64,000 nucleotides of DNA from Bradyrhizobium sp. 190. GTDB lineage: Bacteria; Pseudomonadota; Alphaproteobacteria; Rhizobiales; Xanthobacteraceae. Of the stretch, positions 51,917 to 61,642 are shown in pieces (the first letter of the stretch is position 1; every line of letters starts with the position of its first letter). The position numbers and the translations under genes were made by a program. The stretch lies in NCBI RefSeq assembly GCF_023073415.1, contig NZ_JADPJL010000065.1:186001-250000 (forward strand). Direction: 5' to 3'. The notes under the pieces were generated by a model. The model did no database searches. It saw nothing but the letters and a program-made list of their open reading frames with translations, and had not been told where the DNA came from.

Positions 51917-52320
51917 TTTTGGCCCTCCATGGCACGCTGCGAGATACGGGGGGCTGTTCCCTGAGTTTCAAATCGGCCACAGGCACAGATTCGCTGTAGG
52001 ACAGGCCGATGCGGGACGTCAGAACAGGGGAAAAACCTCAGAAAACCCCCATGAAATCTTCGTAAGATTTCGGCGATCCTGCCGCGTCCCGAGATTGTTC
52101 CAACCCCTATAAAATAAGGGTAAGTGAGCTAATTGGCGGCTGTTTTACGTGTCCAAACCAACGATCGGTGAAGGGCCGCGCGGGGCTGTCCGCGCCCCAG
52201 TCGCAAGGGTAGTATGGTGTTTCGGATCCAACGGAAGCATCACCCCGTGAACGTTACGCAGGCCATCAGGAGTAGCGCTCGTCGTGCGCCGAGCCGGGAT
52301 TTGCCCGGTGGAGAACGGGT
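51917..52320. promoter_or_regulatory. Divergent promoter region with palindrome
   Basis: GAAATCTT-CGT-AAGATTTC (52053-52071) is a perfect 8-base inverted repeat, midway between the divergent FAD operon and efflux operon. An AT-richer stretch with CCCTATAAAATAAGGG follows (52105-52120). No gene is supported. The palindrome may be an operator or the hairpin of a short transcript. Confidence 0.4.
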
Positions 52321-53811
52321 GTGACCCAGCGAACTGCAACTGCTGCGATAGATGGCTGGCTTGCTCTGGTTCCCGCTGGCAGGCGGCTGGCGCGATCCCT
52401 TGCGGTGCTTGGCCTCGTCGCCAGCTCGGCGGGCTGCATCCTGACCAAGGATCTTCCCGATCCTGCGCTCGACATACCCGAAGGTTACAAGGCGGCGGCG
52501 CGGCCTTCGAAGGCAGCGGATGCGCCGCCAACGCTCGACTGGTGGCGCGGCTTTCGTTCGCGGGAGCTAACGGGGCTGATGGAGGAGGCACAGACCGTCA
52601 ATCTGGATATTGCCGCCGCCACCGCGCGGTTCAAGCAGGCCGATGCGCAGGCGCGAATCGCCGGCGCGGCGCTGTTGCCGAGCCTCAGCGGCACCGGTCA
52701 GGAAGCCTATTCCCGCACCTCGGGCTCCAGCGCCAGCGGCTTGAGCATTGGCGGCCGTGAGGTGGTCAACTATTCGGCCTCGCTGAGCGCCAGCTACGAG
52801 CTGGACTTCTGGGGCAAGAACCGCGACGCCGCGCAAGCCGCGGAAGAGACCGCGGTCGCCAACCGCTTCGATCGCGACGTCGTCGCGCTGACCACGCTGA
52901 CGACGGTTGCCAACGCCTATTTCCAGGTACTGGCGGCGCAGGACCGGATCCGCACCGCGCAGCGAAACATCGCCAGCGCCGAGCGCATCCTCAATGCCAT
53001 CAAGGAACGTCTCAGAGCCGGCACCGGCACCGACCTCGACGTCGCGCAGCAGGAAAGCGTGGTCGCCAACCAGCGCGCGCTGGTGCCGCCGCTGCGCCAG
53101 ACGCTCGACCAGAACATCAACGCGCTGGCAACGCTGGTGTCGCGACCGCCGGAAGCGGTGCGCGTGACCGGCGGTTCGCTCAACCAGATCGCTTCGCCGC
53201 GCGTCACGCCCGGCCTGCCATCGGAACTGCTGACGCAGCGTCCCGATATCCGCCGCCAGGAAGCCCAGCTTGCCTCGGCGACCGCCAATGTCGGCAACGC
53301 CCGCGCGCAGTTCTTTCCGAGCATTCAACTGACCGGGCAGGGCGGCTATCAGAGCTCGGCGTTGACGTCGCTGTTTCAGCCGCACGCCGCGTTCTTCAGC
53401 ATGGTCGGCAGCCTGACCCAGCCGATCTTCGACGGCGGCCGGATCCTCGGCAATTTCGAGTTCACCAAGGCGCGGCAGGACGAACTGCTGCAGACCTATC
53501 GCAAGACGGTGGTGCAATCCTTTGCCGATGTCGACAATGCCCTGATGTCGATCCGACAGACCACGGAGAGGCTGCGGCTGCAGCGCGAGGTGGTGGCGGC
53601 ATCGCGGCGGGCCTTCGAATTGTCCGAACAGCAGCTGCGGGCCGGAACCGCCGATATCGTAACTGTGCTAAATACGCAGCAGACATTATTCCAGGCTGAA
53701 GATTTGCTGTGGCAGGCTCAACTGGCACGGCTGCTTGCGATCGTCAGCCTCTATCAGGCGCTGGGGGGCGGCTGGGAGCCCAGGATGGAGAGGCCGGTCA
53801 ATGCTCTTTAA
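52321..53811 (+). CDS. RND efflux outer-membrane channel lipoprotein (OprM/NodT family)
   Basis: A 496-residue outer-membrane factor: lipobox with Cys39 (ASSAGCILTKDLPDP), TLDWWRGFRSRELTGLMEEA, SYELDFWGKNRDAAQAAEE, and duplicated alpha-hairpins with ERLRAGTGTDLDVAQQES and EQQLRAGTADIVTVLNTQQT. It forms the trimeric TolC-like duct. The start is GTG, with GGAG eight bases before. It overlaps the periplasmic adaptor gene by eleven bases, so a complete tripartite pump is encoded. Confidence 0.93.
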   Translation: MTQRTATAAIDGWLALVPAGRRLARSLAVLGLVASSAGCILTKDLPDPALDIPEGYKAAARPSKAADAPPTLDWWRGFRSRELTGLMEEAQTVNLDIAAATARFKQADAQARIAGAALLPSLSGTGQEAYSRTSGSSASGLSIGGREVVNYSASLSASYELDFWGKNRDAAQAAEETAVANRFDRDVVALTTLTTVANAYFQVLAAQDRIRTAQRNIASAERILNAIKERLRAGTGTDLDVAQQESVVANQRALVPPLRQTLDQNINALATLVSRPPEAVRVTGGSLNQIASPRVTPGLPSELLTQRPDIRRQEAQLASATANVGNARAQFFPSIQLTGQGGYQSSALTSLFQPHAAFFSMVGSLTQPIFDGGRILGNFEFTKARQDELLQTYRKTVVQSFADVDNALMSIRQTTERLRLQREVVAASRRAFELSEQQLRAGTADIVTVLNTQQTLFQAEDLLWQAQLARLLAIVSLYQALGGGWEPRMERPVNAL

Positions 53812-55186
53812 GCCGGAACTAAAGGACGACGCGAAGACGGCGGGCAAGCGCGTCGCGCGTGGCATTGGCCGGCGGATGGTGTCGCTAACGATCACGCTGC
53901 TGATCCTCGGCGGGCTCGGCTATCTCGGCTGGAACGCCTTTCAGCAGAAGCAGACCGGCCGTGGCGGGCCCGGCGCACGCCCCGACCTCCCGGTGCCGGT
54001 GCTGGCGGCTGTGCCGCGCACGCAGGATGTCCCTGTTTATCTCGATGCGGTGGGCTCGGTCCGCGCGCTGAACACGGTGACGGTGCGCGCCCAGGTCGAC
54101 GGCAAACTGATCAAGGTGAATTTCGTCGAGGGCCAGGACGTCAAGAAGGACGACGTGCTCGGCGAGATCGATCCCGTAATCTATCAGGCGCAGTATGACC
54201 AGGCGGTGGCGAAGAAGGCGCAGGATGAAGCCCTGCTTGCCAACCAGAAGCTTGATCTGGCGCGCTATCAGCAGCTTGCGGCATCGAACGCCGGCTCCAA
54301 GCAGCAGGCCGATACGCAGCGCGCGGTGGTGGCCCAGCAGGAGGCGCTGGTAAATGCCGACCAGGCTGCGATCGACAACGCAAAGGCGACCCTCGGCTAT
54401 ACCAAGATCATCGCGCCGTTGTCGGGGCGCGCCGGCCTGCGCCAGGTCGACCAAGGCAACATCATCCGCGCGGCTGATGTAACGGGTCTTGTGATCATCA
54501 CCCAGTTGCAGCCGATCGCGGTGCAATTCAGCCTGCCGCAGCAGCAGATCGTGCGGGTCAACGCCGCCGCCGGCAAGGGTGTGCTGGCGGTGGACGTGTT
54601 CGGCAATGACGGCGTGACGGTCGTCGATACAGGTACGCTCAAGGGCATCGACAACCAGGTCGATCCGACCACGGGCACACTGAAGCTGAAGGCCGAATTT
54701 CCGAACGCCAAGTTCCAGCTCTGGCCCGGACAGTTCGTCAATGTGCGGTTGAAGGTCGAAACGCTGGAGAAGGCGATCGTGGTGCCGACGTCGGCCGTGC
54801 AGCGCGGCCCGGCCGGCACGTTCAGCTATGTGATCGGCCCCGACAATGTCGCGACCGCCAAGCCGGTCGTGGTGACGCAGCAGAACGAAAGCGATGCCGT
54901 CATCGCGAGCGGCCTTTCCACCTCCGACCGTGTCGTGACGACAGGCTTTGCCAACCTATCCGACGGTGCCAGGGTCCTGATCGGCACCGACGACCGGGCG
55001 CCGACCGCCGATCTCGCGCCGCGCAAGCGCAGCCGCAGCCCTGACGCCAAGGGAGATGCCAAGGGTGGTCAGGGCAAGGATGGCGAGCACCGCGGCAAGC
55101 GCGAGCGCGGCGAGGGCGATCAGAAGGGACAAACCGGCCCGGCACCGGCCGAGCCATCGGGCGGCGCTGCGAAATCGCAGCCATGA
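53801..55186 (+). CDS. RND efflux periplasmic adaptor (MdtA/HlyD-type MFP)
   Basis: A 461-residue adaptor: an N-terminal anchor (MVSLTITLLILGGLGYLGWN), lipoyl half-motifs VTVRAQVDGKLIKVNFVEGQ and YTKIIAPLSGRAGLRQVDQG, then beta-barrel and membrane-proximal domains. The last 60 residues are a Lys/Gly/Glu-rich disordered tail (GDAKGGQGKDGEHRGKRERG), longer than in MdtA. It connects the RND pumps with the OprM channel. The ATG at 53801 lies within the end of the channel gene. Confidence 0.92.
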   Translation: MLFKPELKDDAKTAGKRVARGIGRRMVSLTITLLILGGLGYLGWNAFQQKQTGRGGPGARPDLPVPVLAAVPRTQDVPVYLDAVGSVRALNTVTVRAQVDGKLIKVNFVEGQDVKKDDVLGEIDPVIYQAQYDQAVAKKAQDEALLANQKLDLARYQQLAASNAGSKQQADTQRAVVAQQEALVNADQAAIDNAKATLGYTKIIAPLSGRAGLRQVDQGNIIRAADVTGLVIITQLQPIAVQFSLPQQQIVRVNAAAGKGVLAVDVFGNDGVTVVDTGTLKGIDNQVDPTTGTLKLKAEFPNAKFQLWPGQFVNVRLKVETLEKAIVVPTSAVQRGPAGTFSYVIGPDNVATAKPVVVTQQNESDAVIASGLSTSDRVVTTGFANLSDGARVLIGTDDRAPTADLAPRKRSRSPDAKGDAKGGQGKDGEHRGKRERGEGDQKGQTGPAPAEPSGGAAKSQP

Positions 55187-55234
55187 TCGACGCGCCGCAC
55201 GCCCATAAATGAATTCGCAAGTGAGGACGCAACC

Positions 55235-58200
55235 ATGAGCGTCTCCGAACCGTTCATCCGCCGGCCGATCGCGACCTCGCTATTGGGGATCGCGCTGATG
55301 ATTGGCGGCGCGCTCGGCTATTGGGCGCTGCCGGTATCGGCGCTGCCGCAGGTCGATTTTCCGACCGTGCAGGTGACGACGCAGCTGCCGGGCGCCAGCC
55401 CCGACGTGATCGCGTCACTGATCACGGCGCCGCTGGAACGCCAGCTCGGACAGATTCCGTCGCTGTCGTCGATGCAGTCGACCTCCTCGTTCGGCGTCAG
55501 CCAGATTTCGCTGCAGTTCGACCTCAACCGTGACATCGACGGCGCCACCCAGGACGTGCAGGCCGCGATCAACGCCGCCGCGGGAATCCTGCCGAAAAAC
55601 CTGCCGTATCCGCCGACCTACGCCAAGGTGAACCCGGCGGACGCGCCGGTCCTGACGCTGGCGTTGACGTCGGACACGATTTCGCTGCGCGCCATGAGCG
55701 ATATTGCCGACACCATCCTCGGCCAGCGGCTCAGCCAGATTTCCGGCGTCGGGCGTGTTGCAATACTCGGCGGGCTCAAGCCCGCGGTACGGGTGCAGGC
55801 CGATCTGGCGCGGCTCGCCGCCTACGGCATCTCGATGGAGGATCTGCGCAACGCCATCGCGGGCGCCAACGTCTCCGGGCCGAAGGGATCGCTCGACGGC
55901 GCGCACCAAGCCTACACCATCGCCGCCAATGACCAGATCGCGGCGGCGGAGGCCTACAAGCCGATCATCATCGCCTACCGCAACGGCTCGCCCGTCACGA
56001 TCGGCGACGTCGCCATCATCATCGATGGGCTGGAGAACGATCGCACCGGCGGCTGGTATCAGGGCACGCCGGCCGTAATCATCGACATCCAGCGGCAACC
56101 CGGCGCCAACGTGATCGAGGTGGTCCGGCAGATCCGTGCGGAAATTCCCAAGGTGCAGCGCGCGATTCCGGCGGGCGTCAACCTGACCATCGTCTCCGAC
56201 CGCACCGTCACCATTCGCGCTTCCGTCCACGACGTGCAGTTCACGCTGATCCTTTCGGTGGTGCTGGTCACGCTGGTGGTGCTGCTGTTCCTGCGGTCGC
56301 TGCGCGCGACCCTGATCGCGGGCGTGGCGCTGCCGCTGTCGCTGATCACGAGCTTCGGCATCATGTATTTCGCCGGCTTCAGTCTCGACAATCTGTCGCT
56401 GATGGCGCTGACGATCGGCACCGGATTCGTGGTCGACGATGCCATCGTGATGATCGAGAACATCGTCCGCCACATGGAGAACGGCGAATCCGTGATGGAG
56501 GCGTCGCTAAAGGGCGCCAGCGAAATCGGCTTCACCGTGATTTCGCTCACCGTGTCGCTGATCGCGGTCTTCATCCCGCTGCTGTTCATGTCCGGACTGG
56601 TCGGGCGCATGTTCCGAGAATTCGCGCTCACGCTGACGATCGCGGTTGTGACCTCGGCGATCGTATCGCTGACGCTGACGCCGATGATGTGTTCGCGGCT
56701 GTTGAAACATGTCGGCGAGGAGATGACGGTCCCGGGGCTTGCCGCGGTCAGCCGCTTCATCGACCGCATGGTCGCGTTCTACCACCGTACGCTGTTATGG
56801 GTGCTGCAGCGCCAGCGCGCGACGCTGGTGGTGACGTTCGCGACCATCGCCGCGACGCTTGTCTTGTATGTGATCGCGCCGAAAGGCTTTCTGCCGCTGC
56901 AGGACACCGCGTCGATCACGGCGGTGACCGAGGCCGGGCCCGATGTTTCCTTTGCCGAGATGCAAAGCCGGCAGGCGACGGCGGCGGCCGCGATCCAGGC
57001 CGATCCTGACGTGGTCGGCGTGGTCTCCGTGATCGGGGCCGGATCAGTCAATCCGACCACCAATGTCGGGCGTCTGGTGATGACGCTGCGGCCGCGCGGC
57101 GAACGGCAAGACGACATTTCCGTCGTGGTCGACCGGCTGAAGCAACGCACCGCATCGATCCCCGGGATGACCATCTATTTCCAGCCGGTGCAGGACGTGC
57201 AGATCTCGACCCAGTCGAGCCGTTCGCAGTACCAGTATACGCTGACCGGCACCGATGCGGCGCAGGTGGCGCTGTGGTCGCAGAAGCTGGTTGCCGAAAT
57301 GCGCCGGGATCCGCTGTTCCGCGACGTCTCGTCAGAAGCGCAGGAAGGCGGCTTGCGCGCCGCACTCAACATCGATCGTCAACGCGCGGGCCAGCTCGGC
57401 GTCAGCCTGCAGGCGGTCAACGACACCCTCAACGACGCCTTCGCGCAGCGGCAGATTTCGACGATCTACGGCCAGGCCAACCAGTATCGCGTGGTGCTGG
57501 AGGCGATGCCGATGTACCAGCGCGATCCGTCGATCCTGTCAAAGCTCTATCTCCCGGGGGCCGCGAGTACGACCGCAGGCGCCCCCGGCGCCCAGGTGCC
57601 GCTGTCGGCGGTGGCGACGTTGACCCGCACCACCGCGCCGCTGGCGATCTCGCATCTCGCGCAGTTTCCGGCGGTGTCGCTCAGTTTCAACCTCGCGCCC
57701 GGCGAGGCGCTGGGCGATGCCGTCGCGGCGGTCAAGAAGATCGAGACCAGCATCGGCATGCCCGGCAGTATCGTCGGTGTCTACGCAGGCGATGCGGCCG
57801 AGTTCTCGAAATCGCTGGCCGGCCAGCCTTGGCTCATTCTGGCGGCGATCGTCACCATCTACATCGTGCTCGGCGTGCTCTACGAGAGCTACATCCACCC
57901 GATCACCATTCTCTCGACGCTGCCGTCTGCAGGCGTCGGCGCCATTCTGGCGCTGATGCTGTTCGGGCAGGACCTGTCTGTGATCGGCCTGATCGGCATC
58001 ATCCTGTTGATGGGCATCGTCAAGAAGAACGCGATCATGATGATCGATTTCGCGCTGGAGGCGGAGCGGCATCAGGGCATGTCGCCTCATGAAGCCATCG
58101 TGCAAGCCTGCCTGTTGCGGTTCCGCCCGATCATGATGACGACGCTGGCGGCGTTGTTCGGTGCGCTGCCGCTGGCGATCGAAAGCGGCACCGGCGCCGA

Positions 58201-58384
58201 GCTACGCTTTCCGCTCGGCATTTCCATCATCGGCGGCCTGCTGCTGAGCCAGGTGCTGACGCTCTACACGACGCCGGTGATCTATCTGGCGCTTGACCGG
58301 CTCAATCGCAAAATCGAGAAGGCAGTGCCGGATCCAGGGCCCCCCGGGCCGACGGTCGCCGGCGCGACCGAGGGGATGCAGTAG
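55235..58384 (+). CDS. RND multidrug efflux permease, first of pair (MdtB-like)
   Basis: A 1049-residue RND transporter with the family opening SEPFIRRPIATSLLGIALMI, two large periplasmic loops and twelve helices. The proton-relay acids are D401 and D402 in GFVVDDAIVMIEN, and the relay lysine is in GIVKKNAIMMIDF. It uses the proton gradient to expel drugs or amphiphiles. The next gene encodes a second, different RND protein directly after the stop. As in E. coli MdtBC they may form a mixed trimer. Confidence 0.94.
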   Translation: MSVSEPFIRRPIATSLLGIALMIGGALGYWALPVSALPQVDFPTVQVTTQLPGASPDVIASLITAPLERQLGQIPSLSSMQSTSSFGVSQISLQFDLNRDIDGATQDVQAAINAAAGILPKNLPYPPTYAKVNPADAPVLTLALTSDTISLRAMSDIADTILGQRLSQISGVGRVAILGGLKPAVRVQADLARLAAYGISMEDLRNAIAGANVSGPKGSLDGAHQAYTIAANDQIAAAEAYKPIIIAYRNGSPVTIGDVAIIIDGLENDRTGGWYQGTPAVIIDIQRQPGANVIEVVRQIRAEIPKVQRAIPAGVNLTIVSDRTVTIRASVHDVQFTLILSVVLVTLVVLLFLRSLRATLIAGVALPLSLITSFGIMYFAGFSLDNLSLMALTIGTGFVVDDAIVMIENIVRHMENGESVMEASLKGASEIGFTVISLTVSLIAVFIPLLFMSGLVGRMFREFALTLTIAVVTSAIVSLTLTPMMCSRLLKHVGEEMTVPGLAAVSRFIDRMVAFYHRTLLWVLQRQRATLVVTFATIAATLVLYVIAPKGFLPLQDTASITAVTEAGPDVSFAEMQSRQATAAAAIQADPDVVGVVSVIGAGSVNPTTNVGRLVMTLRPRGERQDDISVVVDRLKQRTASIPGMTIYFQPVQDVQISTQSSRSQYQYTLTGTDAAQVALWSQKLVAEMRRDPLFRDVSSEAQEGGLRAALNIDRQRAGQLGVSLQAVNDTLNDAFAQRQISTIYGQANQYRVVLEAMPMYQRDPSILSKLYLPGAASTTAGAPGAQVPLSAVATLTRTTAPLAISHLAQFPAVSLSFNLAPGEALGDAVAAVKKIETSIGMPGSIVGVYAGDAAEFSKSLAGQPWLILAAIVTIYIVLGVLYESYIHPITILSTLPSAGVGAILALMLFGQDLSVIGLIGIILLMGIVKKNAIMMIDFALEAERHQGMSPHEAIVQACLLRFRPIMMTTLAALFGALPLAIESGTGAELRFPLGISIIGGLLLSQVLTLYTTPVIYLALDRLNRKIEKAVPDPGPPGPTVAGATEGMQ

Positions 58385-61300
58385 ATGGCATCGATCTCGG
58401 AGCCCTTCATTCGCCGGCCGGTGGGCACCACGTTGCTGGCGATCGGGCTCTTTCTGGTCGGCATCGTCGCCTATGTCTTCCTGCCGGTCTCGTCGGTACC
58501 CAACGTCGAGTTTCCGATGATCCGGGTCTCGGCGACGCGGCCGGGCGCGGACCCTTCCGTGATGGCGGCCACCGTGGCAGCCCCCTTGGAGCGGCGGCTC
58601 GGTCAGATCGCCGGCATCGACCAGATCACCTCGACCAGTTCGCTCGGCACCACCAGCATCCAGCTTCAATTCTCCATCGGCCGCGACATCGACCGCGCCG
58701 CGCGCGACGTGCAGGCCGCGATCAACGCGTCGCTGGCCGATCTGCCGACCGACCTGCCGTCGCTGCCGAGGTTCCGCAAGTCCAATCCCGCGGCATCGCC
58801 GGTGTTCGTGCTGGCGCTGACCTCAAAAACCCTGACGACCAGCGCGATGTACGACGTCGCGGATACCGTGATCGCGCAGCGTATCTCGCAGGTGCCGGGC
58901 GTCGGCGAAGTCACTGTTTCTGGCGCCGACCAGCCGGCGGTGCGTATCGCGCTCAACCCCGTGGCGCTGTCGAATGCTGATATCGCCACCGACGACGTGC
59001 GGCTCGCGATCATCAACGCCAATCCACTGGGGCCGGTCGGGATCTTCAACGGCGGCCGCCAGAGCGAGACGATTTCGACCAACAAGCAGATGCGCACCGC
59101 GGCCGAATTCCGCGACATCATCATCAAGAGCTCGGCCGGCAATTTCGTTCGCCTGGCCGACGTCGCCGACGTCGAAGATTCCGTCCGCAACAGCCGCTCG
59201 ATCGCCTGGTTCAACAAGCAGCCGGCGGTGCTGATCCAGATCACCAAGCAGGGCGACGCCAACGTGATCGACACTGTCGACCGGGTCCGGGCGCTGCTGC
59301 CGGAACTGAAAGAGTGGCTGCCCGCCGGGGTGGAGATTTCGACGCTCGTCGACCGCACCGGCACCATCCGCGCCAGCGTGCTCGACATGCAGTTCACGCT
59401 GCTGGCGACGGCGTTCCTGGTGATGGTGGTGGTGTTCGCGTTCCTGCGGCGGGTGACGCCGACCATTGCGGCCGGCGTCTCGGTGCCGCTGGCGCTGGCC
59501 GGCACCTGCGCCGGCATGTGGCTCGCGGGATTCTCGATCGACAATCTGTCGCTGATGGCGCTGGCGATCTCTGTCGGATTCGTGGTCGACGACGCCATCG
59601 TCATGATCGAGAACATGTACCGCAACCTCGAGCAGGGCATGGCGCCGTATCCGGCGGCGCTCGAGGGTGCCAAGCAGATCGGCTTTACCGTGCTGTCGAT
59701 CAGCCTGTCCTTGATCGCCGCGTTCACGCCGCTGATCTTCATGGACGGGATCGTCGGCCGGCTGTTGCGCGAGTTCTCGCTGACGCTGACCTTTGCCATC
59801 GTGGTGTCGACCGTGGTCTCGCTCACGGTCACGCCGATGATCTGCGCGCACTACATCAAGGAGGCGACGTCGGACCGTGCGACCTGGTTCGACCGCCTGG
59901 TCGAGGGCACGCTGTCGCGCATCGTTTCTTTCTATACCTGGACGCTGCGGGTAGTGCTGGGCTTCCCGTTCCTGACGTTGGTCGTGTTCTTTGCGACCAT
60001 CGCGCTGACGGTGGTGCTCTATATCAAGACGCCGAAGGGTTACTTCCCGACCGACGACAGCGGCTTTGTGATCGGCTCCACGCGGGCATCCCCCGACACC
60101 TCGTTCCAGGCGATGCTCGGGCTGCAGCAGCAACTGGCCGACATCGTCATGGCCGATCCGGCAGTCGCCAGCATCGGCTCGTCTCTCGGCGGCAGCGGCG
60201 GTCCGGGCGGCGGCTCCAACCGCGGCACCATGTTCATTAGCCTGAAGCCGCCCGAGGAGCGGGCAGGCATGTCGACGGCGCAAGTGATCGATCGTCTGCG
60301 CAGAAGTCTCTACCGGGTGGCCGGCATCCGCCTGTTCATGTTCGCGGCACAGGACATCCGTACCGGCGGCCGGCAAAGCGATTCCGACTATCAATATACG
60401 CTGTCGAGCACCGACCTCGACCTGTTGCAGAAATGGGCGCCGCTGGTCGCCAAGCGCATGGAGACGGTGGAGGGCATCACCGACATTTCCAGCGACCGCG
60501 ACCCTGGCGGGCTGCAATTGTCGCTGGTGATCGACCGCAAGACCGCCTCGAGCCTCGGCGTTCGCGTCCAGGATATCGACAACGCCCTGAACAACGCATT
60601 CGCGCAACGACAGATCTCGATCATCTATACCCAGCGCAACCAGTACATGGTGGTGCTTGAAATAGACCCGAAATTCCAGAGCGATCCCTCAAATCTGGAG
60701 CGCATCTTCGTGGCTGGCGCCAATGACGCCCAGGTGCCGCTATCGGCCGTGGTGCGCTACCAGCGCGGCCTGTCGCCGCTCGCGGTGTATCACTCGCAAT
60801 CGTTTCCCTCGACGACGGTCTCGTTCAATCTGCTGCCCGACGTGCCGCTGGAGGTCGCAACCACAAACATCCAGCGCGCCGTCGAGGAACTGCACATGCC
60901 GGAAGGCATCCGCGGCAGTTTTGATGGCAATGCCGGCGATTTCAACAAGACCAGCGGGCGGCAGCCGCTGCTGATCCTGGGTGCGCTGGTCGCGATGTAT
61001 ATCGTGCTCGGCGTGCTCTATGAGAGCCTGGCGCACCCGATCACGATCATCTCGACCTTGCCGTCCGCAGGCCTCGGCGCGCTGCTGGCGCTGCAGCTGA
61101 CCAACACGCCGCTGACGGTGATCGCCTTTGTCGGCATCATCCTGTTGATCGGCATCGTCAAGAAGAACGGCATCATGATGGTCGATTTCGCGCTCGATGC
61201 CGAGCGCAATCGCGGCCTGTCGTCGGCGGACGCGATCTTCGAGGCGTGCCGCGCCCGCTTCCGGCCGATCCTGATGACGACGATGGCGGCCTTGTTTGCC

Positions 61301-61486
61301 GGCATTCCGCTGGTCATTGCCACCGGCCCCGGCACCGAGCTGCGCCGGCCGCTCGGCATCACCATCATCGGCGGATTGCTCGTTTCGCAGATCCTGACGC
61401 TGTACACGACGCCGGTGATCTACCTCCTGATCGACCGGCTGCGGCAGCGATCCCGGCCGGCCGCAGTCGCCGCGCCCGCCGAATAG
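58385..61486 (+). CDS. RND multidrug efflux permease, second of pair (MdtC-like)
   Basis: A 1033-residue RND transporter (SEPFIRRPVGTTLLAIGLFL) with D402 and D403 in GFVVDDAIVMIEN and the lysine in GIVKKNGIMMVDF. It begins at the base after the upstream stop codon, so the two pumps are translated together. The relay residues are intact in both copies, so neither is an obvious dead partner. The transcript probably ends at the repeat/hairpin at 61485-61608. Confidence 0.94.
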   Translation: MASISEPFIRRPVGTTLLAIGLFLVGIVAYVFLPVSSVPNVEFPMIRVSATRPGADPSVMAATVAAPLERRLGQIAGIDQITSTSSLGTTSIQLQFSIGRDIDRAARDVQAAINASLADLPTDLPSLPRFRKSNPAASPVFVLALTSKTLTTSAMYDVADTVIAQRISQVPGVGEVTVSGADQPAVRIALNPVALSNADIATDDVRLAIINANPLGPVGIFNGGRQSETISTNKQMRTAAEFRDIIIKSSAGNFVRLADVADVEDSVRNSRSIAWFNKQPAVLIQITKQGDANVIDTVDRVRALLPELKEWLPAGVEISTLVDRTGTIRASVLDMQFTLLATAFLVMVVVFAFLRRVTPTIAAGVSVPLALAGTCAGMWLAGFSIDNLSLMALAISVGFVVDDAIVMIENMYRNLEQGMAPYPAALEGAKQIGFTVLSISLSLIAAFTPLIFMDGIVGRLLREFSLTLTFAIVVSTVVSLTVTPMICAHYIKEATSDRATWFDRLVEGTLSRIVSFYTWTLRVVLGFPFLTLVVFFATIALTVVLYIKTPKGYFPTDDSGFVIGSTRASPDTSFQAMLGLQQQLADIVMADPAVASIGSSLGGSGGPGGGSNRGTMFISLKPPEERAGMSTAQVIDRLRRSLYRVAGIRLFMFAAQDIRTGGRQSDSDYQYTLSSTDLDLLQKWAPLVAKRMETVEGITDISSDRDPGGLQLSLVIDRKTASSLGVRVQDIDNALNNAFAQRQISIIYTQRNQYMVVLEIDPKFQSDPSNLERIFVAGANDAQVPLSAVVRYQRGLSPLAVYHSQSFPSTTVSFNLLPDVPLEVATTNIQRAVEELHMPEGIRGSFDGNAGDFNKTSGRQPLLILGALVAMYIVLGVLYESLAHPITIISTLPSAGLGALLALQLTNTPLTVIAFVGIILLIGIVKKNGIMMVDFALDAERNRGLSSADAIFEACRARFRPILMTTMAALFAGIPLVIATGPGTELRRPLGITIIGGLLVSQILTLYTTPVIYLLIDRLRQRSRPAAVAAPAE

Positions 61487-61608
61487 AGCATTTTCGAGCG
61501 AAAGCCTGCCCCGGACTTGATCCGGGGTGGACTCCGGTTCGCGTGAAGAAAACGCGTCAAAACAAAAGACTAGAGCCCCGTTCTGATTCAATCAGAACCG
61601 GGCTCTAG
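61485..61608. repeat. Dispersed repeat with terminator-like hairpin
   Basis: The sequence AGAGCATTTTCGAGCGAAAG, a CCCCGGA/TCCGGGG hairpin (61509-61527), CGGTTCGCGTGAAGAAAACG, then a 19-base stem (CTAGAGCCC... at 61570-61588 against 61590-61608, one mismatch, one-base loop) is familiar from many Bradyrhizobium intergenic regions (recalled, not searched). It follows the pump gene and could stop transcription. Confidence 0.75.
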
Positions 61609-61642
61609 TTGAATTACTGGCCACGAAGCGTATAGCGGGCGG

